DNA of 64,000 nucleotides from Desulfobacteraceae bacterium Eth-SRB1 (lineage in GTDB: Bacteria; Desulfobacterota; Desulfobacteria; Desulfobacterales; ETH-SRB1). Both the position numbers and the translations under genes were made by a program. The stretch's first letter is position 1. The number at the start of each line of letters is the position of its first letter. Positions 7,471 to 15,934 of the stretch are shown here, piece after piece. The stretch lies in assembly GCA_004193555.1 (NCBI GenBank), contig RPGP01000040.1:873127-937126 (forward strand). Reading direction: 5' to 3'. The notes under the pieces are model-generated. The model was not told the origin of the DNA. It made no database searches and was given only the letters and a program-made list of their open reading frames with translations.

Positions 7471-7524
7471 TGGACAATAATTTTGACCCACTACCGGACA
7501 ATAAAACTGACCCACCCCCTGCAC

Positions 7525-8268
7525 TTAGTTTAAATTGATTTTTTGTTTGAGCCGATAGCTTTCTCCACCCATCATAAAAATATGTGAATGATGGATAATG
7601 CGGTCTACAATCGGAACAGCCACATTGTCATCAAAGAAAAAGTCACCCCAGTTCGTAAAGTCCTTGTTTGTGGTGATAATAATAGAGCGATATTCATACA
7701 AAGCATTTATCAGCTGGAAGAAATTAAACATGCTTTGTTTGTTCATAGGCAGATATCCCAGCTCATCAATTACAAGAGTATCGAACTTTGATATTGTATT
7801 GATTTTCTTTTTCAATTCTCCTTTTGTCTCAGCAAGATCAAGCATCTCAATAAGTTCAAGGGCTGTAGTAAACAGAACCTCGTATCCGGCATGAACCGAT
7901 TTATAGCTGATACCGATGGCCAGATGAGTTTTGCCGACACCTGGAGGCCCGATAAAAACGATATTTTCACGGTTGTCGATATAAGAAAAATCAAGCAGCC
8001 GATTGATCTGTTTTTTTGTAATAGTAGTCTGAGATACAAAATCAAATTCTTCAATCTGTTTTTTAACAGGAAACCCGGCCCGTTTCATATTGAGATTAAA
8101 TCTGTTTTTATCCCTTTTACTCAGCTCATGGCTTACAAGCATATCAGCAAACTCCAGATACGAGGTTTCGTTATCTTCAGCCTGGCTAACCAGCATTTCC
8201 AGAGACTCTGCGATGGAGTTAAAACGCAAAGAGTTATATTTGTTTATGACTGTTTCAAATGTATTCAT
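7525..8268 (-). CDS. istB: IS21 helper ATPase IstB
   Basis: This 247-residue AAA+ protein has Walker A GPPGVGKTHLA at about residues 108-118 and Walker B LVIDELGYLP, with the DnaC/IstB-like pattern FFQLINALYEYRSIIITTN. It assembles on DNA and activates the IstA transposase. It appears intact, starts with ATG and overlaps the end of istA by 14 bases, the usual translational coupling of IS21. Confidence 0.92.
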   Translation of the reverse strand: MNTFETVINKYNSLRFNSIAESLEMLVSQAEDNETSYLEFADMLVSHELSKRDKNRFNLNMKRAGFPVKKQIEEFDFVSQTTITKKQINRLLDFSYIDNRENIVFIGPPGVGKTHLAIGISYKSVHAGYEVLFTTALELIEMLDLAETKGELKKKINTISKFDTLVIDELGYLPMNKQSMFNFFQLINALYEYRSIIITTNKDFTNWGDFFFDDNVAVPIVDRIIHHSHIFMMGGESYRLKQKINLN

Positions 8269-9390
8269 GCGCTGTAACCTCCTTGTTGTGATGTCCTGAT
8301 ATCGATACTATACTATATCTGCTTAAAGCATCGGAGCGAGGTTCTTGATTGTCCGGCCAGGAAAAGGGCATATATTCCTTGTTTGTATAAAAAGCCTCAA
8401 GATAGTCTCTTATGAACGTAACTCTAAGACGCGGTCTCTCAGCCAACAGTCCAAGAGGATTATTGATATCCTGTTTGTCAGAATGCTGTTTTATGATTTT
8501 GATTAATCCTGCGACCTGATCTCTGTAGATTTTGGGAGATGATGCCTTTAAAATAGTACAAAGCTTTTGCCCAAGGTCATTTCCAACAATACCGGCTATA
8601 TCCTCTTCAAAATCCTTTATGCGTTTTTGATGATCACGATAATGGTTTGTGTTTTTTATGATATGCCCTTTACCCTCACAAATATCGTGCTTGGCAATTA
8701 TATCGCTCGATTCAGGCTTGTAAATTATCAGTTTACTGCCGTCCTGTCTTATCATAACAGTTGATGACTGATATATCATGGGAACCGAGTATTTGTTTGA
8801 CTTGTATGATATCAGAGATGTTTTATCCACATTCCGCTTCTCGCCATTAACATCAAACATCATCTCCGGCTGCAGGTAAGGCTTCATTTTTGACTGTTCA
8901 ACAAGAGAATAAAGTTCTTCCGGCTTTTTCTTTGTTGTGCCGTGAATACGCTTGTTTGCAACCGTATCCACCCAACTGCAAAGATCTGTGTTGAGCTGAT
9001 CAAAAGAATCAAATGTGTCGCCATAGAAAAAATCGTTCTTTACATATTTTACACCGGACTCGACCTTGCCCTTGCTTTCCGGGTCATATCCTTCACATAC
9101 CCGTATATCCAAGCGGGCCGCAGAAGCATATTGATAAAACCTTTCATTGAACCAGACCTCCCGGAACTCTTCGCGGATTGCAACAAGCTTAGTCTGGTCA
9201 TAGACACATTCTTCACAAACACCGTCAAAGTATCTAAAGGCCTCATCATGCATCCTGATAAACATTTCTGTATTAATTGGCCGATTAGAGGCCGCAACAT
9301 ACATTTGTCGTGAAAAAGAGAGAACAAATACTACAAAATAGACAGTGATAAATTTATCGCCAACAGGAACATTCCTGATTTCTCCGATTC
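8255..9390 (-). pseudogene. istA: IS21 transposase IstA, N-terminally truncated
   Basis: The readable part (350 codons from the ATG at 9304, extended in frame upstream to VPVGDKFITVYFVVFVLSF) covers the second half of the DDE domain and the C-terminal DNA-binding region. The helix-turn-helix region and the first catalytic Asp are missing: homology stops at a segment reading IGEIRNVPVG near 9385, with a TGA just before it. Typical IS21 transposases have about 400-500 residues. The loss makes the element non-autonomous. Confidence 0.85.
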
Positions 9391-9505
9391 ACCTTGGTGA
9401 CTGAACCCTGGAACCATATATCTTATAACATTTGTTGCTTTGCTAACATGGGTTGCTATTGATGCATTCTTTAACATTTTATTTCTCCTTCCCGCCCTCT
9501 ATAAT
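9391..9505 (-). other. Junction segment with a short open frame
   Basis: On the minus strand a GGAGAAATAAA ribosome-binding-like motif precedes ATG at 9477 and the frame reads MLKNASIATHVSKATNVIRY before running into the istA relic. It looks like the start of another transposase-type gene fused to the IS21 remnant by a deletion, but the family was not recognised. Confidence 0.3.
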
Positions 9506-9550
9506 ATACACTAAATTATAGGTTGGGAAGTGTCTCACTTATATTGGCAC
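9506..9550 (+). repeat. Second IS3-type terminal end
   Basis: ATACACTAAATTA followed by GTGTCTCACTTATATTGGCA repeats the layout of the end at 519-563 in the same orientation, with several substitutions. GH26 coding sequence resumes directly after it. No transposase belonging to this end is left. Confidence 0.5.
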
Positions 9551-9552
9551 AG

Positions 9553-9977
9553 AGGGGACAGCCGGTTGGAATTGTGCAGCCAATTTTTACCCGGGTGACG
9601 ATTATGTCGACATAGTGGGAATAGATGGTTATAATTGGGGCACGACACAAACCAAAGAAAAGGATGGCTGGGAAAGCCAATGGAAATCTTTTGATGATAT
9701 CTTCAAGAATGCTCATGCTGAACTGGCAACCATAGCGCCCGGCAAACCCATCATCATCTTTGAGACAGCAAGTGTTATGCAGGGTGGAAACAAGAATAAA
9801 TGGATCAGGGATGCGCTGGCAACCACATGGGAGTGGGGTCTACGGGGGATCGTCTGGTTTCAGGTAAAGAAAAAGTTGGATTGGCGAATCAACAGCTATA
9901 ATGATATAGGATATATCGATATCATGAGAAACAATAATTTTCGTTCCCATGACTGGATAAGGAGTCTGACCAGATGA
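9553..9977 (+). pseudogene. GH26 glycosidase, 3' half
   Basis: The frame reads WNCAANFYPGDDYVDIVGI, then DGYNWGTTQTKEKDGWESQW and KPIIIFETASVMQGG, ending WIRSLTR. FETAS contains the Glu expected to be the GH26 catalytic nucleophile, in the strand KPIIIFE. The fragment lacks a start and the acid/base half, which is the inverted piece at 563-818. Its stop overlaps the ATG of the next gene (ATGA), showing that the intact gene was once cotranscribed with the downstream small genes. Confidence 0.78.
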
Positions 9978-10210
9978 GAAAAGAAGAATTGCTCAAATGC
10001 GTCCAGGAAAGCATAAGACGGGAAGAAAGTGCCACTACCGTTTACCTTGGGCATTTAAAGGCGCTTATTTTACGAAGCGGCCTCTCTGAATCGGACATTG
10101 CGGAAGCAAGAAAAACTATCGAATTTCTCGTTAAATCCAATATGGCACACAAGAAATTCATGGAGAACATGCTAAACAGGATTGAAGAGGACCCGAAAGA
10201 TGTTTACTAA
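9974..10210 (+). CDS. Small helical ferritin-like / rubrerythrin-type protein
   Basis: This 78-residue protein is entirely helical and charged. It has RREESATTVYLGHL with a Glu preceding a possible metal-ligand helix, then KKFMENMLNRIEED. The pattern of E..AxxxY and an H-containing second helix resembles half of a rubrerythrin-like four-helix bundle, but not all iron ligands are present. It overlaps the GH26 stop by 4 bases and the next gene's ATG by 11, indicating an operon. The function is unknown; pairing with the next gene to form one bundle is a guess. Confidence 0.6.
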   Translation: MRKEELLKCVQESIRREESATTVYLGHLKALILRSGLSESDIAEARKTIEFLVKSNMAHKKFMENMLNRIEEDPKDVY

Positions 10211-10394
10211 AGAGACCTTTATTGACTATTTTCAGCAGATACTCATCCTGGAAAAGGAAATGGAAAAGGGTTATCTACATATCCTTGGCAGTATAGCCCA
10301 TCCGGAATACAAAGCAATTTTCAAACGTTTAGCGAATGAAGAGCGATTCCATCAATCGAAAGTTCAAGAATTAATCGATCTTTTTCAAAAATAA
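10200..10394 (+). CDS. Small helical ferritin-like protein, partner of the preceding gene
   Basis: The ATG at 10200 overlaps the end of the preceding gene and gives 64 residues: MFTKETFIDYFQQILILEKE, then HILGSIAHPEYKAIFKRLAN with EERFHQ near the end. The ExxxxxGYLHIL and EERFHQSKV helices look like the E...ExxH iron-binding helices of ferritin-like proteins. A longer TTG start at 10182 is less likely. The two adjacent half-size genes could form a heteromeric bundle. Confidence 0.6.
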   Translation: MFTKETFIDYFQQILILEKEMEKGYLHILGSIAHPEYKAIFKRLANEERFHQSKVQELIDLFQK

Positions 10395-10441
10395 AACCTG
10401 CTTTGAAAGCCATTTGAGATGGTTGACTTACAATTGACGTT

Positions 10442-10696
10442 ATGCATGATTTATGGATAGTAGCTCTTTCGGTTTTGCTTCTGAACCTTCCGTTTGGCTT
10501 CTGGCGAGCAGGGGTCAAGAAATTTTCCCTGCCCTGGTTTCTGGCAGTGCACATTCCCGTTCCTTTCGTCATCTGTATTCGTCTTTCGGCAGGAATTGGA
10601 TGGCATTTTACTACATTTCTGGTACTGATAAGCACATTTTTAATCGGACAGTTCCTCTGGGGACATGGTGGTGACATGGGCGTCCGTTCGCAGTAA
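10442..10696 (+). CDS. Small integral membrane protein, conserved hypothetical
   Basis: The 84 residues form two to three membrane spans: LWIVALSVLLLNLPFGFWRA, then FLAVHIPVPFVICIRL and FTTFLVLISTFLIGQFLWG. The LNLPFGFWRxGxxKFSxxWFLAVHxxxP pattern is seen in small membrane proteins of deltaproteobacteria and related groups whose role is unknown. The gene ends within sequence directly preceding the group II intron, so its last residues may have been altered by that insertion. Confidence 0.6.
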   Translation: MHDLWIVALSVLLLNLPFGFWRAGVKKFSLPWFLAVHIPVPFVICIRLSAGIGWHFTTFLVLISTFLIGQFLWGHGGDMGVRSQ

Positions 10697-10951
10697 CAAC
10701 TAATTATCTTGCGGGTTAAAGTCCCGCCCAAGGAATTATCCGTTCACCTTGGTAGTTCAAGGGAGTGGCGTCTGAGTAATCAGGGGTCGTAAGTTCCCAA
10801 CTGTCAAAGCCGCAGGCCGCAACGAAAGTGAACCTATGTGTAGCCTAATCTATTGGAGGTGCCGACCCTGTGGACGTAAGGGGAAGGCTGCTACTCATCG
10901 ACATAGATAACGGAAGCAATCGGTAAGACCTTCCGGGGTAGCAGGGGTGGC

Positions 10952-11170
10952 ATGTGGCGGAAGATAATCAGTCCAGTGCTGGAAATCCAATTCAGTGATG
11001 ATAGAGAGTCATCAACCAGTGAGTATAAGGAAACGAAATCTTGCTGGTCTGAACTGGAAGGAACCCTGCTTTGTTCATGCAACCAAAGAGTGGAGGATGA
11101 GGGGATTGCTGCTGTGCTACTAACCCCGGAAAACATCAGGACACTACAGAGGAAGCTTTACCGCAAGGCC
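10952..11170 (+). pseudogene. Group II intron reverse transcriptase, N-terminal remnant
   Basis: The frame carries LTPENIRTLQRKLYRKAKQ, the N-terminal RT-0-like block of group II intron proteins, after which the sequence jumps to the region before domain V. The catalytic YADD block, maturase and endonuclease domains are absent, so more than 400 residues were deleted internally. Confidence 0.65.
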
Positions 11171-11228
11171 AAGCAGGACTCCAGCAGGCTGGACGAATGC
11201 GCATGCCTTATAGTGAAGAACATCGGAA

Positions 11229-11260
11229 AGCCGTGTGCGGGAAAACCGCATGCACGGTTT
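11229..11260 (+). ncRNA. Group II intron domain V
   Basis: AGCCGTGTGCGGGAAAACCG followed by CATGCACGGTTT folds into a long stem with a GAAA tetraloop. This is the catalytic core hairpin of group II introns, and it is intact apart from usual variation. Confidence 0.8.
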
Positions 11261-11488
11261 GATGAGGGAGGATTGGTAAAGGTTGCTATGGCACGACCAT
11301 TTAGGCACCGTCAAACGAAAGGGACGGAAACGGATAAGTCAAGCCTACGGTAGCGATAGCCAGCTCTCTACTCTACCCTACTTTGGCCCTTTTATAAAGC
11401 TACTCGTAACTACTCAGGTAGATAGACTGAAGGCTGAAGACTGTGTTAGGAAAAACGGTAATACTGCACACTTTGAAGCTATGTTTGG

Positions 11489-11516
11489 TGTAAAAAGCTG
11501 CTGTTTTTACGCCAAA
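11489..11516. terminator. Stem-loop downstream of the outer-membrane barrel gene
   Basis: GGTGTAAAAA and TTTTTACGCC flank GCTGCTG and pair with one mismatch, giving A- and T-rich sides in both directions. It lies about 40-65 bases beyond the stop of the minus-strand barrel gene at 11555. The rest of the gap between intron and gene holds no other feature. Confidence 0.4.
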
Positions 11517-11554
11517 GCGCCGCAATAGTGTTTCCAACATTCTTGATGGTTGAC

Positions 11555-13048
11555 CTACATGCTCCATTTGATGGATGTAACAAGCCTGTCGTTATTACGC
11601 CATCTGCCGAAATATGTATCCAGCGGCCCGTCAAAAAATTCAAAATCAAGGGTAAATACAAGCCCCGACATAATACGCAGAGAGGTGCCGATTCGCTGGA
11701 AATGCGCGTTGTCAGAGAGGGTGAAATCCGAGAGATAATGCAGTGAAAGATCATCCGTGGCGGTAACAAGGATATTGGCTATAAGATCGTTTCGACCGAT
11801 ACGCGTATATCTGGAACTCAGAATGTAATCAGTGGCATTCTGCTTAGCAGTAATAACCTCACCGGCATATTCCAGTAAAATATCAATTTTTTCCAGGCCC
11901 AGACTTGAGGCCAGATTTTCACTGGTATGACAAAACCCTCCTACATAGTCAATATAGCTGTCGTCATAATTGTGGATGCTGTGACTGTAGAGCGCTTCTC
12001 CGTGGAATTCCGTATTTTTCCAGGTTGTTGAAAACCCTCCTGCCATCTGGTACACATTGGGTGTATCCTTGATGAGTGTCGCGATATCCTTAGTGTCTTC
12101 CAGTTTGATGACCGGGTAAAAGGCTGGGCCGTGATAGGCCGATACAAAGGTGTCCCATATTCCCATTGATTTTTTGACGCGACCGAACCATCCCCAGTCT
12201 TTGGGGTCGTTTTCGGGCAGTTCTTCCCTGACTGCAACGGACTTGCCGCTGTCGACAAGATCAGCGAACCGGTCATTTTCCATGAGTCTGTCCATATAGT
12301 AATAAAGGATTTCAAGCATTTCTTCGATCGATCCTGGGACAAAGTTATATCCGGACGGAATGTCGGAAACGATCCAGCGAGATCCGGGTGCCGGGATTTT
12401 TTTTTCCTGGTAAAACGGAAGAAGTGCTCCCGTATAGACGGTATCTTTGTGTGAATAATCGCAGGCCAGCTGCCAGGAACCTGTCTGAATCGGATTCACC
12501 GGATCATTCAGGTCTGCGGATGTGTAACGGTTAGCAGGTGAATAAAGCGTCGATATCCCGTTGTTAAAGATCTTTTTCCCGATGGTAAATTCGGCAGCGC
12601 CGTTTGAAAGATTCAAAAAGCTCTCATTAAGTTCAGCGTACCTTTTCTGGTTGTCGCGATCTGTCATTAAGTGGGTTACACCGCTGCAGGCGTCGTCCCG
12701 GGTTCCGGCCTCAAACCAGCCAGCGGCATGAAAACTCCACCAGTCTTTGCCCGTCCATGAGGACCAGTTTGCACGCATTTCCCCGACAAGACGGTCATCA
12801 TCAACGTCCGCATAAGTTTTAAGAGAGTCAATGGCCGGGTCGAAGAAGTATGATGTCCGAAGTTCCAGATCCGCACGGAAGTGATCTGCCAATTGCTGGG
12901 CAATATCCGATGATGAATCGGTTGGTGTTTTGTCCGTTTCCAGATAAACATCCAGTTCATTCAGGATATCCGGATCACCGGCTGACGCACATGCGCTCCA
13001 CCCGCCCACGGTCAGCATCAAAACTGCGGCAACAATCATTTTTTTCAT
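11555..13048 (-). CDS. Outer-membrane beta-barrel protein (DUF1302-like)
   Basis: This 497-residue protein has a signal peptide (MKKMIVAAVLMLTVGGWSAC, cut near ASA) and a body of alternating amphipathic strands rich in aromatic residues, ending with ...SIKWSM. Patterns such as GEMRANWSSWTG and FRADLELRTSYFF early and DNAHFQRIGTSLRIMSGLVF near the C-terminus fit a porin-like barrel. It lies 9 bases after the exporter gene and is probably the outer-membrane partner of that RND protein and the LolA-like protein upstream. Substrate unknown. Confidence 0.7.
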   Translation of the reverse strand: MKKMIVAAVLMLTVGGWSACASAGDPDILNELDVYLETDKTPTDSSSDIAQQLADHFRADLELRTSYFFDPAIDSLKTYADVDDDRLVGEMRANWSSWTGKDWWSFHAAGWFEAGTRDDACSGVTHLMTDRDNQKRYAELNESFLNLSNGAAEFTIGKKIFNNGISTLYSPANRYTSADLNDPVNPIQTGSWQLACDYSHKDTVYTGALLPFYQEKKIPAPGSRWIVSDIPSGYNFVPGSIEEMLEILYYYMDRLMENDRFADLVDSGKSVAVREELPENDPKDWGWFGRVKKSMGIWDTFVSAYHGPAFYPVIKLEDTKDIATLIKDTPNVYQMAGGFSTTWKNTEFHGEALYSHSIHNYDDSYIDYVGGFCHTSENLASSLGLEKIDILLEYAGEVITAKQNATDYILSSRYTRIGRNDLIANILVTATDDLSLHYLSDFTLSDNAHFQRIGTSLRIMSGLVFTLDFEFFDGPLDTYFGRWRNNDRLVTSIKWSM

Positions 13049-13057
13049 CGTTTTTGC

Positions 13058-15793
13058 CTATTGCACCCCTTCACGCAACACCCAGTTGCTGACGACCAGT
13101 TGATCATTCAGAATTCTAGCGATATTTCTAAAGATGCGGCTGGCAATATGCGGGTAAAGGCTGTGCAGTCGATCCAGGCTTTGCCTGCTGAATTCGACAA
13201 ATTTGATGTCTGTTTCTGCGCGGACATTAGCGGAACGTGGCAATTCATCCAGTATGGAAATATGGCCGAAAATATCGCCTGGGCTGAACTGATTATACGC
13301 GACTTCCGTTTGAGCTTCATCCTGGATGCCATATCGGCGCACATGGCCTTCAAGCAGAAGGAACATACTGTCTCCCGGGTCGCCTTCCCTGTAGATATGC
13401 TCGCCGTAAACCGCTTCCCTGATCTGGCCGAGAAGAACGATTTTTTTGACCTGCCACATCCGCATTCCTCTGAAAAATTCGGACTGCTCAATCACTTCCT
13501 TTTTCAGGGTGAGACTGAGGATGTCCCAGAGTGTCAGCAGACGTGTCGATGATAGAAGTATCGGGGTAATCAGCATGTCGTTCAGGAATGCTACCAGCAT
13601 GACGATGGCCGAAAGGATTCCGAAATGTATGATGGCTACAAAATTGGAGAAGGCCAGAACAGCAAAACCAAGGGCCAGGGCTATGGAGGTTGAAAAAACC
13701 GGCTGCAGTTCCGTCTTGAGGCAAATCCGCAGTGCCTGCTCCTGCTCCTTTGTTTTGTGCATTTCCGTGTTATAGCGGGTCATGAAGTGAATGGTATCGT
13801 CTACCGATATGCCGATGGCGATGACTGCCACCATGGCTGTCCCCACATTCAGTGGAATAGAGAAAATTCCCATAATGCCGAAATTCACGGCAACGGGAAT
13901 CAAGTTAGGAATCAGGGACAGAAACCCCGCTTTCATATTGAGAAACATCACCGACATGATAACAAAAATGATAAAAAGAAGCAGGCTGATGGAACTGGCC
14001 TGTCCTTTGGCTATGGAATCGGCGGCACTAAGGGTCAGGATGCTGTCGCCGGTCAGTTCATATTTGAAATGTGGATTCATATTTGAATCGATGAATTTTT
14101 TTAATTCTCCAATAGCTTTTTTCTGCTGGTAAGAAGAGTTCAGATTATGGCGGACCATGATGTTCAGCTCGCTGAAATCCGGTGTCACATACCGTTCCAG
14201 CGCATCATCTTCAACAAAAAGAAGGTATTGGGATACTTTTTCCCTGGTCGGCGGAAGCGGCGTGTACGAGGCTGGATCTCTTCCGTTCATTGCCCGATGA
14301 ATGAGTTTGATCATATCTACCAGCGACACGGAAAGATCGAGCTTACTTTTTTCCTTTATAAAATCCTGGATTGCAGCAATCTCGGCCAGGTTTTTCGGGT
14401 CTTTGAATAATCCTTCGTGCCCACCCTCGATTCGGATAAAAAAGGTCTGGGCACCGGGCAGTTTCTGATTCATTTCGTTGATTCGCTTAACGATAGCGGA
14501 ATCTTTTTTGAAAAGCCCCATGATATCATTATCTATTTTGACATTGATGCTGAATGCGCCGATAACGGCGGACAGTCCCAGGACAATCAATAAAACGGTT
14601 CGCTTCCTGGCGCTGACCAGATAGGTTATCTTGTCGGCCATGCGGTCGAAAAATCGGTAATACCCTGATGTTTCCCTGCGCTTTTTTACCGGCCCGAAAA
14701 ATCTTAGGTAAACGGGTACTGTAAGGCATGTAATGACCGGGTTCACCAGGAGTCCGAAGGAGGCAGCCATACCGAATTGCCTGAGAATGGTGATGCTGTT
14801 GATGCAGATGGATAAAAATCCGAGAAAGGTGGTAAGTGAAGTGACCAGGACCACTGTTCCCATTCTGGAAATCATGAAGGCAATCGCCAGGTTCCGGCTG
14901 CCTTTCAAATTCACTCCCTCAAAATACTCGGAGAGCAGGTGAACGTCCTCCGTGGAGCCGATTACGATGATCAGTGATGGAACGATGATGGTCAGGATAT
15001 TGACAGGGATTTGAGCAATGCTCATGAAACCTGCCGTCAGGAGGATACTCATGCTGGCCGTCAGCATGGGCAGTGCTGCACCGCTCATGGAGCGGGTAGT
15101 TAACATCAGCGCCACGAAGAGAACCATGACCGAAAGAGGGATCAGGCTTTTCTGATCCCGGTCCATCATATCCGAGATCTGTGTCCGCAGATACGGATTG
15201 CCGATTTGGTCGATGATACTGAAATCGTTTTTCATCGGCTCGATCAGCCGTGCCACGGATTCGGCCAGGTCCCGGTAAAATTCGGGGTTGTCCTCTTCCG
15301 GTTCGATGAAAAGATTGATCGACGTCGCCTGCCCATCCCTGGAAACGAGATTGTCGGCAATTAGCGGATTTTGCAGGGCATCTTCGAGTATTCGGCGGGC
15401 TTCCTCCACCGATTCAGGGATTGAATCGATCAACGGATTGCTGCTGAGTATCCCCTCCTCATTTTTGAAATTGGTTACCGAGAACAGACTTTCAACCGTT
15501 GTCACCCCGGGCAGCTCTTCCAGGGCCAGGACAAGTTTTTCGAGTTTTTCAAGCTTTTCCGGAGTAAACAGGTCCCTGTCGCGGACAAAGACGATGCTGA
15601 TCTGATCTGATCCGAACGTTTTGCGGGTATCCTCGTAAACCAGACGGGCGGGATCGTTTTCCAACATGAGTCCCTCCATGGAGGGGTCCTGTTGGAGATT
15701 CGGAATTTGAAAAGCGGCAAACAGACATGCAGCCGACAGGATAAAGACCACGATCCATGGGTGCTCGTAACCGAACTGTAGAATTTTACGCAT
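13058..15793 (-). CDS. RND/MMPL-family exporter with C-terminal cyclic-nucleotide-binding domain
   Basis: This 911-residue protein has a duplicated RND architecture: a first span (VVFILSAACLFAAF), a periplasmic loop, and membrane bundles at about residues 215-370 and 615-745. The bundles contain IGSTEDVHLLSEYFEG and IGISVDDTIHFMTRYN, the paired acidic motifs of HAE3/MMPL exporters. Residues of about 770-890 form a cNMP-binding domain (YREGDPGDSMFLLLEGHVRR, then FSPGDIFGHISILDELPRSA). RND proteins are proton-driven exporters of lipids, hopanoids or drugs. A cytoplasmic cNMP domain suggests ligand-gated activity, which is inferred. It is encoded between the LolA-like and barrel genes in one operon. 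Confidence 0.85.
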   Translation of the reverse strand: MRKILQFGYEHPWIVVFILSAACLFAAFQIPNLQQDPSMEGLMLENDPARLVYEDTRKTFGSDQISIVFVRDRDLFTPEKLEKLEKLVLALEELPGVTTVESLFSVTNFKNEEGILSSNPLIDSIPESVEEARRILEDALQNPLIADNLVSRDGQATSINLFIEPEEDNPEFYRDLAESVARLIEPMKNDFSIIDQIGNPYLRTQISDMMDRDQKSLIPLSVMVLFVALMLTTRSMSGAALPMLTASMSILLTAGFMSIAQIPVNILTIIVPSLIIVIGSTEDVHLLSEYFEGVNLKGSRNLAIAFMISRMGTVVLVTSLTTFLGFLSICINSITILRQFGMAASFGLLVNPVITCLTVPVYLRFFGPVKKRRETSGYYRFFDRMADKITYLVSARKRTVLLIVLGLSAVIGAFSINVKIDNDIMGLFKKDSAIVKRINEMNQKLPGAQTFFIRIEGGHEGLFKDPKNLAEIAAIQDFIKEKSKLDLSVSLVDMIKLIHRAMNGRDPASYTPLPPTREKVSQYLLFVEDDALERYVTPDFSELNIMVRHNLNSSYQQKKAIGELKKFIDSNMNPHFKYELTGDSILTLSAADSIAKGQASSISLLLFIIFVIMSVMFLNMKAGFLSLIPNLIPVAVNFGIMGIFSIPLNVGTAMVAVIAIGISVDDTIHFMTRYNTEMHKTKEQEQALRICLKTELQPVFSTSIALALGFAVLAFSNFVAIIHFGILSAIVMLVAFLNDMLITPILLSSTRLLTLWDILSLTLKKEVIEQSEFFRGMRMWQVKKIVLLGQIREAVYGEHIYREGDPGDSMFLLLEGHVRRYGIQDEAQTEVAYNQFSPGDIFGHISILDELPRSANVRAETDIKFVEFSRQSLDRLHSLYPHIASRIFRNIARILNDQLVVSNWVLREGVQ

Positions 15794-15934
15794 TATCGAA
15801 CTCCTGAGCTGCCCCGTTTCCGGTTCCTGGCAACAATTTGCAACTTCTCAACAGGTTCAGGCTAAAAAATATGCTCTGCATGAGCGACAGGTCAATTTGC
15901 AGTAAAGCAACTCCTGTGCAGACCGGTTCTTTTC

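Larger units (their letters stand above)
7471..9390 (-). mobile_element. IS21-family element, left part missing
   Basis: The element has istA and istB in the usual overlapping order on the minus strand. Its 3' end is preserved: at 7471-7516 the motif TGACCCACTACCGGACAATA is followed 16-17 bases later by a second TGACCCACC, the multiple terminal repeats typical of IS21. The terminal dinucleotide would be at 7471. The other end and the first part of istA are gone beyond about 9390, so the element is immobile unless helped in trans. Confidence 0.85.
10697..11385 (+). mobile_element. Group II intron with deleted ORF
   Basis: The region has typical ribozyme sequence: a 5' domain with GCGGGTTAAAGTCCCGCC, GGGAGTGGCGTCTGAGTAAT and GGAGGTGCCGACCCTGTGG, a domain V at 11229-11260, and a 3' part ending in a CTCTACTCTACCC-like segment. 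Only the first part of an intron-encoded protein remains in the loop. It cannot move on its own but may still splice if the protein is supplied elsewhere. The 5' boundary is approximate because a GTGYG start was not located with certainty. Confidence 0.75.

Noticed and set aside
10321-10731. 136-codon minus-strand ORF opposite the small membrane protein
   Set aside because: It overlaps two better supported plus-strand genes and has no recognisable domain.
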